Shown piece by piece: positions 36,129-47,539 of a stretch of DNA of 64,000 nt. Made by a program: the position numbers and the translations under genes. Under the pieces are notes generated by a model. It saw nothing but the letters and a program-made list of their open reading frames with translations. It made no database searches and had not been told where the DNA came from. Source of the DNA: Antedon bifida (lineage: Eukaryota > Echinodermata > Crinoidea > Comatulida > Antedonidae); assembly GCA_963402885.1 (NCBI GenBank), contig OY727093.1, positions 11,605,501 to 11,669,500 on the forward strand. The letters run 5' to 3'. Each line of letters opens with the position of its first letter. Within the stretch, counting starts at the first letter, position 1.

Positions 36129-37133
36129 ATGGCTCGACGTGTCTTTATTGTTACTGTAGTATTGTTGTTCGTAACCGGAAACGGTTTGAATAATCTTCAG
36201 CATTACATGCTGTTTATATTTTATTTCTTATTTATTTATATTTTAACTTTCAAGCAAGATACAAACCAAATTAGGCTACACAATTAAGAAAGGACTTAAA
36301 ACTAAATGCACAATTAAAAAAACAAAACGCACAATCAAAGAGATCAAATAATTTAACTACAAATTCACAAAAGTACATCGCGGCACGCGACTCTACAGCT
36401 CTCTATTGCTCACCGATTTCTACTTTATATTATTGTGCAATACTTGCTTGGCAGTTACGGAACACCGTAATTTCTATAATAATTGTTCTCACAAGTTGCG
36501 TTATTTATAGTACCAGTAATTGAATTTTAAATTTTTTGTTGACGTTTTTACCAACATTTCTCCGCACATGTATGTACGTGCAAATTGCGTTAGTGCGTTT
36601 TTTAATTAAATTGTAGGAAAATTAACTTCAATCACAAAGATCAAAGTGACGAATGAATACTAGTTTCTATAGGCCTATTAGACCACCGAGCTTGCGCTGA
36701 TGGCATTTTCTATATATAAAAACCATACAAGAGTCCAATGAGTACATGATGATTACGTCATTGGGGGAAACATATCTATATGCAAACTCAGTTGCTAGTA
36801 ACATTTTCTTATTTCAATTATGATTTTGATCTAGAAGAAGGAAGTGATCCATGTCAACCTGACCAAAATGGCGATCACCTATGTCAGCAGACGGCCGGTA
36901 GGTTTTATTGTTTGTTTTTTAAACATTCGATCTAGTTATTTCCATTGTTGGATTATTCTTTGTATATTGTGTTCTGAGTTCAAGAATTATATAGTTCTGG
37001 TTAATTGAAAATTACTTTATTCTACTACTCGAATATCCGATAGTTTCTTTTCTAAAAAACTATTGACCAAGAACAAGAACTACTAACAGAACCTGCTATG
37101 TTCATGAGTGCGGGAGATACGCGAATAGGCTAA
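36129..37133 (+). CDS. P4: degenerate family member (lost acceptor)
   Basis: Exon 1 (36129-36183, MARRVFIVTVVLLFVTGN) and exon 2 (36835-36897, EEGSDPCQPDQNGDHLCQQT) are joined in phase 1. Exon 2 is 18 nt shorter than in P3 and keeps only two cysteines. The P3 acceptor ttttctag is ttttctaa here. The next AG downstream (gaccaag at 37071) is in frame, so exon 3 can be 37072-37133: it gives EQELLTEPAMFMSAGDTRIG and a stop, with the family tail intact; 59 aa in all. AATAAA at 37256-37261. Either a gene with a shifted acceptor or an early pseudogene. Tandem duplicate of P3. Confidence 0.5.
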
Positions 37134-37796
37134 CTTCAGCTATGTTGATACATGTCATTGGGAAGACTAACATGAGAAAAGTGTGCTTCGAATGCGCACG
37201 ATATATGTGAAATGTATTCCTTTTTTCATATTAATTGAAGTTATTATGGCAAGAAAATAAATACAGTATGATATTGATTGCACAATTGCTTATTTTGTCT
37301 ACTTCAATCAAATATTTCTATACCACATTGATAGTAATAAGGTTTCGCCCGAACGCGTTAACGTTATTTCCCAACATGCAATGCGCAAACTAAGCCCCCT
37401 TTATAATTGTTATGAGCATGTTTAATTTTTACGAAAAACCTATTGATTTGAGCATAATTATTTTACATATTCTTATGTTCACTTTATTCAATCTGAAGTT
37501 CTCATATTCTAAATTAAATTAAATTAATATATTTCTACTTACTTAGCTACAATTTCATTTTCAATAAGCTCACTCGGTTTTTAAAATACTTTGGGACGTG
37601 ACACGTCACCTTTTCCGTATATTGTAGTATACAGATATCACGATTATGACTACTTCAGATTAATGATGGCCCTAACAAAACAGGAATGAAAACAAACACT
37701 CAGCAGAAAGTTAAGCTAACAACAGGACACTGAGGTTGCCTTCGATATTAGGCCTATGCCTGGCTGCGACAAATACCAACAGTACTGTGCTATGTA

Positions 37797-38297
37797 TAAT
37801 AATAATACGAATGTGTAATGTAGCAGTGAGTGATCAAAGGCGCGGTGTATGAGAGAGAGCTCAATTTGAATGAAAAAGATGAGTTTCAAGGCATATTTAA
37901 AGGCGATAGTAGAAGAACATGATCTAATAAAGGCGGGTAGGTAATTTCATAAGCGAGAGGCAGCAGAAGTAAAGGTACTTAGGCCATACGTTTTAGTGTT
38001 GAAAGTCGGAATGGAAAGGAGATTTTTTGACGACGAGCGAAGGCGACGGGAAGGTATGTGAACAGGAAGAAGGTCAGAGAGATATGAAGGGGATTTGAAC
38101 GAGAGAGCTTTATAGGTTAGGAGAAGTATTTTAAAAATTATGCGCTTTTCGACTGGTAGCCAATGAAGACTATGGAGAGCAGGAGTGACGTGATTGTATC
38201 TTGGGGTGAGCGTGCACACACGGGCGGCATTATTTTGGATGAGTTGCAGGCGTTTAATTGAGGAAGAAGGATGATTTAACAATAAGGAATTACAGGA
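37797..38297 (-). mobile_element. LINE 3' fragment
   Basis: The frame at 38291-37947 reads as the C-terminal tail of a CR1/L2-like RT (LHSLHWLPVEKRIIFKILLL, then TYKALSFKSPSYLSDLLPVH). Inserted in the P4 3' flank; the matching P3 flank at about 34282 is uninterrupted. Ends with an ataataata run at the left. Confidence 0.8.
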
Positions 38298-39080
38298 CTG
38301 ACCGTGTCGCTGCCACAGATAAACCCTTTGATCTCTGGAGCTCAACATTCTGACAACTTATTCTCTTTCTCAATTAATGTAACCAAATATACAACAAGCA
38401 TAAAATACATACAATTTCCTAAATTTTAATATTGGTGAAATATGGTACATAATTGAAATTTATCATTAAAAAAAGAGATAATCCGGGAATGTACAGTACA
38501 TAAACGGATATGTAAATAAAATATTTATAACTTGGGATATCATACAAAGTATAATCCATATTAATCGAAAACATTGATAAGAAATTAAGAGTACCAGAAT
38601 AATTATTATTTAAAAAAGTAAAATAATACGTGACTTTGGCCCTCTTATGGCAGAACCTTCCGTAGCGGTCACGTCCCGTAAGCGGTCACCTCCCGTTATC
38701 GGTCACTTTTTCCGGTCCCAAGGGTGGCCGCTACGGGAGGTTCAACTGAGAAGTCTTGCAATCAAGCTGATAGACCGGGAATGTACAGTACATAAACAGA
38801 TATGTAAATAAAATATTTATAACTTGGGATATCATACAATTATAATAAGTATAATCCATATTAATCGAAAACATTGATAAGAAATTAAGAGTACCAGAAT
38901 AATTATTAAAAATTGTTTGACATTAGATCTTGTCGATTTTAATGAACAGGAAAATGGTTGGTTGTAAAATTACAAGAATAATAATCAAACAATTAAAATA
39001 ATGACAAGGACACATCAAAAATAAAATAAAAACAAAATAGAAAATAATAGAATAATTGAAATGTAAAACTCTTATATGCC
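38298..39080. repeat. Duplicated flank with partial MITE
   Basis: Parallel to 34983-35460. It holds a partial copy of the 34512-34977 MITE at about 38640-38755, then a second copy of the tagaccgggaatgtacagt stretch. No gene. Confidence 0.65.
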
Positions 39081-39084
39081 TAAC

Positions 39085-39249
39085 CATTTAATTGGATCAA
39101 TAAGCATAAATAAATATGTACACTTATTTAAAATCCGAAATAAATATTACAAAATTAAAATAATAAATAAAATATATCGACAATATTCATTTTAATCATA
39201 GCAGAACAGACGGATAATTACAATCACGCATTTACATTTATTACATAAG
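39085..39249 (+). promoter_or_regulatory. 5' module and leader exon of P5
   Basis: Same as the P4 module; the putative non-coding exon ends TTACATAAG at 39249 before gtatgtta. Confidence 0.45.
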
Positions 39250-39535
39250 GTATGTTAAATTTACTTAAAATTATACTTTATTGAAAGACTATACAGAATG
39301 GTTCATTGAAAATGTCAAAAACAATTTTTTAAATATACAATCTTATTGAAGCCTTGGTTCTTCCTACTTGGATGCAACGCAAGTAAGTTGACCACTCACA
39401 AGAGACAATTCAGCTGATCAACGCGTCATGATTGGTTTTTTTTTTTGCATTTACTCCCTTGCGTTGCGTCATGAAATTCTAAAAAAGTTAGAAATAGGCC
39501 TAAATGACGACGACAATAAACCAATAGGGTTGGTG

Positions 39536-40602
39536 AAATTCAGTCCAAAATACGCAGAATTTTTTCCAAAATACGTCAAGTTGAGGGTGCTATACTAATC
39601 CAAAATCAGCGAGTCTTTCCAAAATACGTCGACTTGAGGGCGCTATTAATTTTCCAAAATACGCGAATTGCCAAAATACGTCAACTTGAGGGCGCTATTC
39701 ATTTTCCAAAATACGCGATTTGTTCAAAATACGTCAATTTGGAACCGCTTGTAATTTTCCAAAATACGTCAACTTGAGGGCGCTATAAATTACCAAAATA
39801 CGTGAATTGTCCAAAATACGTCAAATTGAGGGGGCTATTCATTTTCCAAAATACGCGATTTGTCCAAAATACATCAATTTGGGACCGCTAGTAATTTTCC
39901 AAAATACGTCAACTTGAGGGCGCTAATTATTTGCCTAAATACGCAATTTCTCCAATATAATTTTTGTGGCACTTCCAAAATACTTCAACTTGAGGCTACT
40001 ATTAATTTTCTAAAATTAGGAAAATTATCCAACTTAAAACAAGTTTTGTAGCGCTAATTGTGTTAGAATTCAGATTAGGTAACTTGTATTAGACCATAAG
40101 TACATTAAATTGAAAGCGATGTTGGTCTGTCGAACCCAGGAAAAATATCAATTTTGTAGATAACCAAATATATAACACACACCTATGACTATAATACTTG
40201 TACATGCTGTTTTGATAGCCGGTTTATGCCTCATTTAAACTAGCTACGTCTGGCAATAATGCAATCGTACATCGTTCAGACATTATTATATTATTATGAC
40301 ATTTTATTTACAAAAAATTCTACCTTCCAATAATTTCATTCATAACTAAAATGTACTTGTTTGTTTTACTCTAAGAAATACATTAAATTGTAATTTTACC
40401 TTACACTATTGGAAAGGCTCTCGTATTTTGGAAAAAAGTTTGCCGCTTTAAAGTTGACGTATTTTGGAAAATTACTAGTAGTCCCAAATTGACGTATTTT
40501 GGAAAAATCGCGTATTTTTGGAAATTGAATAGCGCCCTCAATTTGACGTATTTTGGACAATTCACGTATTTTGGATAATTTATAGCGCCCTCAAGTTGAC
40601 GT
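39536..40602. mobile_element. Foldback element FB3 made of short subrepeats
   Basis: The left side is a tandem series built from ccaaaatacgtcaacttgag and ccaaaatacgcgaattg (about 39540-39960). The right side (about 40425-40602) has the same units in reverse orientation. Between them is unique sequence without an ORF. It sits where the P5 signal exon would be expected. Confidence 0.75.
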
Positions 40603-40735
40603 AAAAAACATACAATCACTAGAACCTCTCTGAGTGTATATTTTTAAGTGTGTTGGGGTAGGTTTCTTTACCAAATAACCAGTTTGTCTATTATTATTAA
40701 TCATCATCCTTATGTTTGCAATTATTATTATCTAG

Positions 40736-41090
40736 AAAAAGGTAGCGGTCCATGTGGAAACAAATGTTTTACCAATTGTGTAGAAAACCAAAATGGCGGT
40801 TAAGAATGCAAGCCTTCTCGCCGTACGGTTTGATGTTTTTTTACATTTTTATGCGATATGTTCTGATATGTTTTTTACATGTAATTTGGCCATTATTAGT
40901 ATTATTTTGAATATCATACTATTGTACGGTAGTTACTTTCATTGTTTGCTTGCTTTATTTATTTATATCTTTCCTAGGTATTTTTAAATTAAAAATTATT
41001 GTATTAACTGCTAAGAATATTGTATATTTCTTTTTAGTGAAATTATCTCATGTGTTCATCAGTTGGGGAGATTCCAACGGAAGGGCGTAG
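40736..41090 (+). pseudogene. P5: family member without visible signal exon
   Basis: Cysteine exon 40736-40798 (EKGSGPCGNKCFTNCVENQN, C-x3-C-x3-C) uses a phase-1 donor gttaag, and exon 3 (41038-41090) encodes VKLSHVFISWGDSNGRA and a stop. Reading on past that donor meets TAA at 40801 just before a would-be fourth cysteine (ECKPS), so the current donor may have replaced an older one further right. No signal-peptide exon is seen between the leader exon (39249) and here; FB3 occupies that interval. AATAAA at 41203-41208. Probably dead, unless an unseen exon supplies the start. Confidence 0.5.
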
Positions 41091-41315
41091 CTTCTAGCCA
41101 TATCATTTGAAGACCAGTCACGGTACACGATGAGAATTGAATGCGCATGTGTGAAGTGTATTCCTCTTATATTGAATTGTATCATCATGGTTTGGCAAGA
41201 AAAATAAATGCAACAAAAATGATGTTTAATGTCTGTAAATTCTTCATTGATATGAGTTAAAATTATTTTTTGAGAGATACGTTATGTAATTTGATGTTTT
41301 AACGTATGATAATAA

Positions 41316-41361
41316 AAAAACAAACTCCCTAAAACCCCCTTACTTTTCGGAGTTTGTTTTA
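41316..41361. other. Hairpin downstream of P5
   Basis: aaaacaaactcc and its complement ggagtttgtttt flank a loop of about 21 nt. Could be a small foldback remnant; no function assigned. Confidence 0.4.
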
Positions 41362-41594
41362 TACTATCAGAATTGTATTAAACTTATTAGTGAACCCTCT
41401 GGTTACATGTAATTGTATACTTTTGTTTAGTTTTAGTCTGTCTGCAGCTGTTAGATCTACTCTTGAAATAAAGTTGAATAAATAAAATAATATTGTAAAT
41501 CTAAGTTGAATTTTAAAAAATGAAACAAAGTATTTGACATTTAATGTCAATTTTGACAGGAACATAAAATAGTGAGTGTCAATCAAGTTGTTAT

Positions 41595-41787
41595 TAATAA
41601 CCATTTAGTGGGTCAATAAAATAAATAAATATATAATGTACATATAAATGTTTTATTAATATCAGAAAATTAAAAATAATAGAATAATTATAAGTATAAT
41701 CTAAATATAACAGTATCGTTTAAACATTAAATGACAATATTCGCTTTGAGAATTTTAATGACTGTCGATATTACAAAGTTTCATCAG
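41595..41787 (+). promoter_or_regulatory. 5' module and leader exon of P6
   Basis: ccatttagtgggtcaataaa, TATA-like aaatatataatg at about 41628-41639, tgacaatattcgctttgag, then a leader exon ending TTTCATCAG at 41787 before gtatggt. Confidence 0.55.
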
Positions 41788-42594
41788 GTATGGTAAATTG
41801 ACCTTTGTACACCTACCGTATTTTATTGAATGATTAAACTTGCATTTGACAAAAAGTAGATGAATTGTTAATTTTCTTTCATGTGAATACGTGGATTTAA
41901 AGCGTTTTAAGTTAGCAGAAAACGAAGTTATCGAGTCGAAAATAATTATTCTGTGTACACTCACCGCGTAGTAAAATATATAGGATACCAATTCAATAAT
42001 ATTTGCTATAACATAAAATTATCGATTTATATTCAAGTCTATCTTTGCCTATTAGAAATAACACATTTTGACTGATTTCCAAGAATTATAAATAATTTTA
42101 TTTCTTATATTGTTTTCTTTTTATTTGGAAAAATATAATTTTTGTTTGTTTGTTAGCACGAGAGCGCCTACGATTTTCGAGTTATTATTCTGAAAATGTC
42201 GGTGTACATTAGGTAGTTACAGAACATGTCTATCGGCCAATTAATAATTTCACACAAAAATGGGAAATTTGTATTCTCTTTAAAATAGGCCGAAATATCA
42301 ACGTGGGCCGTCTGTGTACTTATTTTTCCAAGTACTTCACTCAGTTTCTGTGCATTCATTTCTATTTTTATCTACTTGTATGAGTAAAACAACTCTGTAT
42401 TTAAATTAGATATAGGCATAGGTTAGGTAAATGATATTACAGGTCAACTAAGTGATGTAAAATAATAGAACGGAAAGAAGCGATGCCATTATAAAAATAT
42501 CAATATTGGTGTTATTACTTAGGGAATTACATTGTGAAGAAAGTCTTGAAATAAAACTACGTTTACATTAACACCGAAGACAATGTTGACGATT

Positions 42595-42777
42595 GTGTCA
42601 CTGTTTTTTTATGATTTAATTGACGCCGCCTTCCGCGATTTTGTCCCCATCAAAACATTCAGACGTCAAATGCCGCCATGGTTTGACCATGAAATTAGAG
42701 CTATCTTGAAACGTGTCTTTTTAGAATGTGGAAAAAACATAAACTATCACACAAATGATTTCATTACGGCCAGGTAA
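42595..42777 (+). mobile_element. LINE linker fragment
   Basis: Reads FVPIKTFRRQMPPWFDHEI then RAILKR, typical of the endonuclease-RT linker of CR1/L2-like LINEs. Short, plus strand, in the P6 intron where a signal exon is expected. The ORF is not a host gene. Confidence 0.6.
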
Positions 42778-43004
42778 TTGTAGCGTAAGTAAGTTGTATT
42801 CAAACCAGCAACCTCTAGGTTACTGCCATCTGATTAATGATAGAGATCACTGAGCTTAGGGCTTAGAGATTTAAATAAAAGCAACACGAGAGTCTCACGC
42901 GAGAACAATTAATTCATAGTTTGGGGAAAATGTCAGTTCGTATGTGTAGTTGTAGTGTAACAATCAATCTAACAATTTCCTTTGTAATTATGATTTTGGT
43001 TTAG

Positions 43005-43320
43005 GAGAAGGCGATACATGTAACCCTTCATGTGAACCAAATAAAACTTGTGTGTACACGGTGACAGGTGATGGTAATGGTGATTATCAATGTATTATGA
43101 CAGTAAATACCAGTACGTGTTTGTTAAAGATTAACATACTATTCCATTGTTTGTTTGAGTTATTGCTTTTCTGAGCAAAGATATAATGATCCTATTAAGA
43201 ATTTTTATTTTTAGATTACGTATATTGTATTTTCTAGAGACTGTTGTTGCACAAGCACATGAACGTGTCTTACCTGTGCTTTTCATCAGTAGAGGAGATC
43301 ATACGGGCAAACATTTCTAG
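43005..43320 (+). CDS. P6: cysteine and RGD-tail exons (signal exon not found)
   Basis: Exon 43005-43112 encodes GEGDTCNPSCEPNKTC and a long last loop (C-x3-C-x5-C-x13-C) ending in GNGDYQC. Exon 43238-43320 encodes KTVVAQAHERVLPVLFISRG then DHTGKHF and a stop. Both joints are GT-AG, phase 1. The tail contains RGD. Poly(A) signals at 43415-43424. No signal exon is visible between the leader exon (41787) and 43005; a LINE fragment lies there. Exons are intact otherwise, so either exon 1 is lost or it has diverged past recognition. Confidence 0.5.
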
Positions 43321-43984
43321 CGGTTTTGCAAGCACCAATAATGCCAATAATTAAAGACTAGTCAGCATGCTGAGAAGAAATGCATTTGTGAAATGTATTG
43401 AAATGTAACATGGCAATAAATAAATGCAACAAACATGATATTGATTGTCAATCAACTGATTGTTTTTCCTATGTTGTTATTGTCATAAAATATGAAAGTA
43501 CAATAATGTGTCTAATTCTACATAGTGGTATGAACGTAATTATTTTACTCATTCTATATTTTTTTTAAACTTTATTTAATCTGCATTTCTATATTTCTAA
43601 ATTATAGGATTACCAATTGAATCACAATGCATTTCCATAACTTAGTTAAAATTATAGCCTATGAATAATACATTCTTGACTAAGGATTCTAAATGATTTA
43701 AATTGGAACCGTTTCCTTTTTGACATATATTGAGCAAACAACAACCATACATTTAAAACAGATCGAACTATTAACGACATATAAAATATACTAATGCCCA
43801 TGTCTCAAGGTCAAAGTGTAATTTCAATAAACTCACTCGGTTTGAAATTCGTTGGGACACTTTTTTAAATCACACATAATAGTACGCTATCTCGAATATG
43901 ATTTATACAAATCGTTTTGAAATTGCCAGAATTAAAATAACAAACAGAATAATTAAAATGTATTATAAAAAGCTGTTATAATAA

Positions 43985-44171
43985 CCATTTAATTGAGTCA
44001 ATAAAAATAAATAAATATATAATGTAAATTTACCTTGAAAATGTTTATATTTATCACCAAATTAAAAATTCTGGAATTATAATCGTTTTATTAAAATGAC
44101 AATATTATTATTAGCTTTGAACATTTTAACTATAACAGACCGGTCGGATATTGGAACCGCAATTCTATCAG
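43985..44171 (+). promoter_or_regulatory. 5' module and leader exon of P7
   Basis: catttaattgagtcaataaa, TATA-like ataaatatataatg at about 44011-44024, tgacaatattattattagc, and a leader exon ending TTCTATCAG at 44171 before gtaggcc. Confidence 0.6.
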
Positions 44172-44381
44172 GTAGGCCATGTAAAAATTATTTCTTGTAC
44201 TTTTTAGACTACAGAATGGTTAGCAGGCTACACTACAAGGAAAATAACTATTCCAAAAAATTAAAATCTATATTATGTTTACTGCATTCGACTAAAACGA
44301 AAGCGAAATTTAATGTTCATGTGAATAGGTCGGGGTTAAGGAGATAATAGGAAATTTCGGATTTTATATTTTTTTTAGAAA

Positions 44382-45332
44382 ATGGCTCGGCGAGTTTGTA
44401 TTGCTTTAGTATTGTTGTTCGTAATGTTTACCTTTGCAAATAGTGACGGTTTGTAAAATTCTTTATTATTCTTTATTTGTATACTATAACATATTATGGT
44501 ACTGTATATAGTAAGGTCAAGTAGGCATAAATGTTATTTATCAAGCAACATTGTGCGAGGAAAAACAAATATATTAAATGTCCCAATCCACTGAATTCCC
44601 TGCAATTAGTCTCTGCTTACTAACTATACTTTTCCGGTATTCAGAATGTCTTCAACATTACTTGCTTTTTGTTTTTTATTATATTAATTGTTCTCACACT
44701 GCCGCGTTATCTTACATTGCATTTTATGGTTGTGTTGCTTTTTTGATGATATTGATTAAACTCTGAAGAATTGTACCGAAATTAGCAAGTTGTCCTAAAT
44801 CCCACACCCTTTAGATTACCTTGCTGGTTCATACTTCAAGACGACCGAGCTTGTGATGATGGCTAACTAATCTAACTAAGGTAAAAAAAAAGACTAACAT
44901 GAGAGTCCCACGCGAGGACCATTACGTCCTCGCATTAGTATATAAATGTTGTTACGCCTAAAACAAAACAAAAACAATGCGTATTAGCAAATCATTCGTT
45001 AATTTCAATTATGTTTTGGTTTAGAAGGAAGACAAAATCCATGTGATGACGAACCATGTAAATCCATTTCAAATTCAATTTGTGATGAGAAAGGAAAAGG
45101 CGATTACAAATGTCTGATTGTCGGTATGGTTTGATAGTTGATTTTTAAAATTCGATTTAGATAGTTATTTGCATTATTTATTGTTTGTTTAAAAGCTCAA
45201 GTATAATGCGATCTAGCATTTTAAATTCATTCATCAGAGTAGGACGAACTTTTTTTTTCAGCGTCTGAAAAACCACGACCCAATCCTATGCAAGCCGTAT
45301 TTCTCAGTAGGGGAGATAGTCTTCGTGGCTAA
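44382..45332 (+). CDS. P7: best-preserved family member, RGDS tail
   Basis: Exons 44382-44448, 45025-45123 and 45262-45332, all GT-AG and phase 1, 78 aa. Signal peptide MARRVCIALVLLFVMF..., ending NS; mature part DEGRQNPCDDEPCKSIS... with C-x4-C-x7-C-x9-C, closing GKGDYKC as in EGF (aromatic two before C4). Tail ASEKPRPNPMQAVFLSRGD then SLRG and a stop: it contains RGDS, the integrin-binding tetrapeptide, and ends in Gly, the residue used for C-terminal amidation. Acceptor ttttttttag directly before the ATG links to the leader exon at 44171. AATAAA at 45477-45482. All parts are intact, so this is the reference member of the plus-strand group. Confidence 0.82.
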
Positions 45333-45476
45333 CTTCTAGTCATTTTAATACTACAACAAGCACAAGTAATGGTGCCATTATTAAGGAAAGACTGGTCAAC
45401 ATAAGAATGTGCTTTGAATGATAATGCTTGTGTGAAATATGTTCCTTCTATAATGTTAATTAAATTGTGACAAGAA

Positions 45477-45482
45477 AATAAA
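45477..45482 (+). terminator. Poly(A) signal of P7
   Basis: AATAAA about 145 bp after the P7 stop, in the conserved caagaaaataaa context. Confidence 0.55.
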
Positions 45483-45829
45483 ATGATATAAATTGTCAAT
45501 CACTGTGTATTTTTCTAATTATATATATTAAAATAATAATATTGATAAGAAATTCAGAGTAACAGAATAATTATGGCTTCAATACGTTCGTCTATATTTG
45601 TATTACAAACGAAACCATTTTTTTCAGTAAAACTTCTATTTGAATTTGAAGCTAATGTAAAGTGAAAGTCTTTCGTCACAGTGCCTCGTGCATTAATGAA
45701 GCAAACTTGCTGAGAGGAAAGTGGCTTCCACACGACGCGATCATCAGTAGGAAATTTTGAGTTCCATGTCGACTATGTCGACTGCTACCTTATTACGACT
45801 GGCACGTCGACTGGCGAATCTGAGCACCT

Positions 45830-47413
45830 GTTCAGTGGCATTTTGACGTTTCCGTAAGACTAAGGACTGAACAGCATTAGTACAGGCATTATTATCAATA
45901 GACTTACGAATACGATATAACTTTCTTAAATAGAAATTAGCGACTTGTTTAACCTTAGATACATGCTAATTCATTTTCAGGTGTTCATCAAGGAATACAC
46001 CAACATTTTTATCAACCTTTGACGGACGCACAATTGCTTCGCCAATTTGGAGCTCAATGTTGGGTGCATTACAGTTAAATCGTAGGGGTGAAAACATAAT
46101 CATCTCCGTTTGGGAGTCATTTAATTTTAGTTTGTTGTTTACGCATCCATCTTTTAATCTATTAATTCCCGTCTTAAAACAAGACATTGCTCTATCAACA
46201 TCAGTAGCTGATTTGGGATTGCATTGATAAAACTCCACTCCAGATCTCTAAGAATACTGGATAACGGTTGTGTGTATGCGCAGAATAGACTGGGGCTAAT
46301 TACGAACCCTTGGGGGACTCCAAACTCCAGGGGAAGCTATCAGAATTAGAGCCAAGTACAGAAACTGTACATTCCCGTCCACACACATAGGTTTCAAACC
46401 AACTAAGGGCTTCATCTGTAAAGCAGTTGAGGTCTATAGTTCACTATGTCGGTCGGTCGGTCGGTCTGTCGGTCTGTCTGTCGGTCCGGTATCACTATGC
46501 ATTGTAGCACGCGACTTAATGGCTGTTGGCTTTGTTATAACATATCGCGGTAACAATTCTTTTCTCTCTTCGGGATTTTGTAGTATCAAAACAACATTCT
46601 ATGATGTAGTGGTCGGATCCGTATGTAATAGGAGTGACCTCACATTTCGTAACTAGTTTATCCACCGATCTACTTAGGACATGGTCCAGAATGTGACCTG
46701 CAATATGTGTAGGACGATCCACTAATTGAATAAAGTCATGTTCTTGTAACACTTTGTAACTTTGTAACTTATAACTTCGCGTTTACTTGACTCATCGTAA
46801 TGCACATTGATGTCTCCTAAAATAGCTGTTTCACCTGAAAACCCTGAAACCCTAAATAACAAAGAATCGAGGTCGTTTATAAATTGTTCGTGTGTCAGTT
46901 TCTTTATGTGAGATGGTGGAGGTCTATATACCGCAATTATATGAAAGGAGTCATATTCGATGGTTTGGTATTCATCATTGTAATCGATAAGTGAGCAGAT
47001 ACAAAGCTTAAAGTATATATTTGTATATGAAAACAATGCCACCATGCTTATCGTTTTTTCGGGGAAAATTCAAAAATGAGTATCCAGGTGGTCGGCATTC
47101 CTAAAAAATAACCATATCATCTGGTGCTGTCCAGGACTCAGTTAATACATAAGTGATTATTATTGCACATTAAGTGAGCATTCCAAATATGAGCATCTAG
47201 CTCCTTATTTCCACAAAGGGGTATAAATATAAGGTTAGACGGGTTGATGGTGGTTAACTTACGAAGGTTTTGCTGCTGTGGTTTAGCTGGTCTTTCAACA
47301 TAACAGACACGAACTACGAGACTACGATATTTACCACCACGAGAACCACGATTCCTCCATCGTTTGCGAAATGTCACGGAATTGAGTGGAACTTTTTCAG
47401 GAAAACACGACAA
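45830..47413 (-). mobile_element. LINE relic (endonuclease + RT end)
   Basis: Minus strand, broken frames. 47413-47138 is an N-terminal part with NLRKLTTINPSN; 47045-46722 is endonuclease (AILGDINVHYDESSKREV); 46752-46516 continues it (VDRPTHIAGHILDHVLSRSV, GSDHYIIEC). Near 46300 a PQGFVISPSLF block matches the RT motif, and 46238-45966 is the RT end (VNNKLKLNDSQTEMIMFSPL). The RT fingers are deleted; a (TCGG)n run at 46448-46488 lies at the break. L2/CR1-like. Confidence 0.8.
46448..46488. repeat. (TCGG/TCTG)n microsatellite
   Basis: Tetranucleotide run ggtcggtcggtcggtctg and so on, located where the LINE relic lost its RT fingers. Confidence 0.9.
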
Positions 47414-47539
47414 ATGTAACCGATAGAGCTACCAGGTAGGCGAGGAGCGTCGGCTAAGACGGTTTGATAAAGTTATTTGCTTAAGCACTTCTTAAATATT
47501 TCAGCTTAAGCAAAAATATAAGCAAATATTGATAAATGC

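Noticed and set aside
42583-42777. 64-aa ORF as the P6 signal exon
   Set aside because: Its second half is a LINE endonuclease-RT linker, and there is no phase-1 donor in a suitable place.
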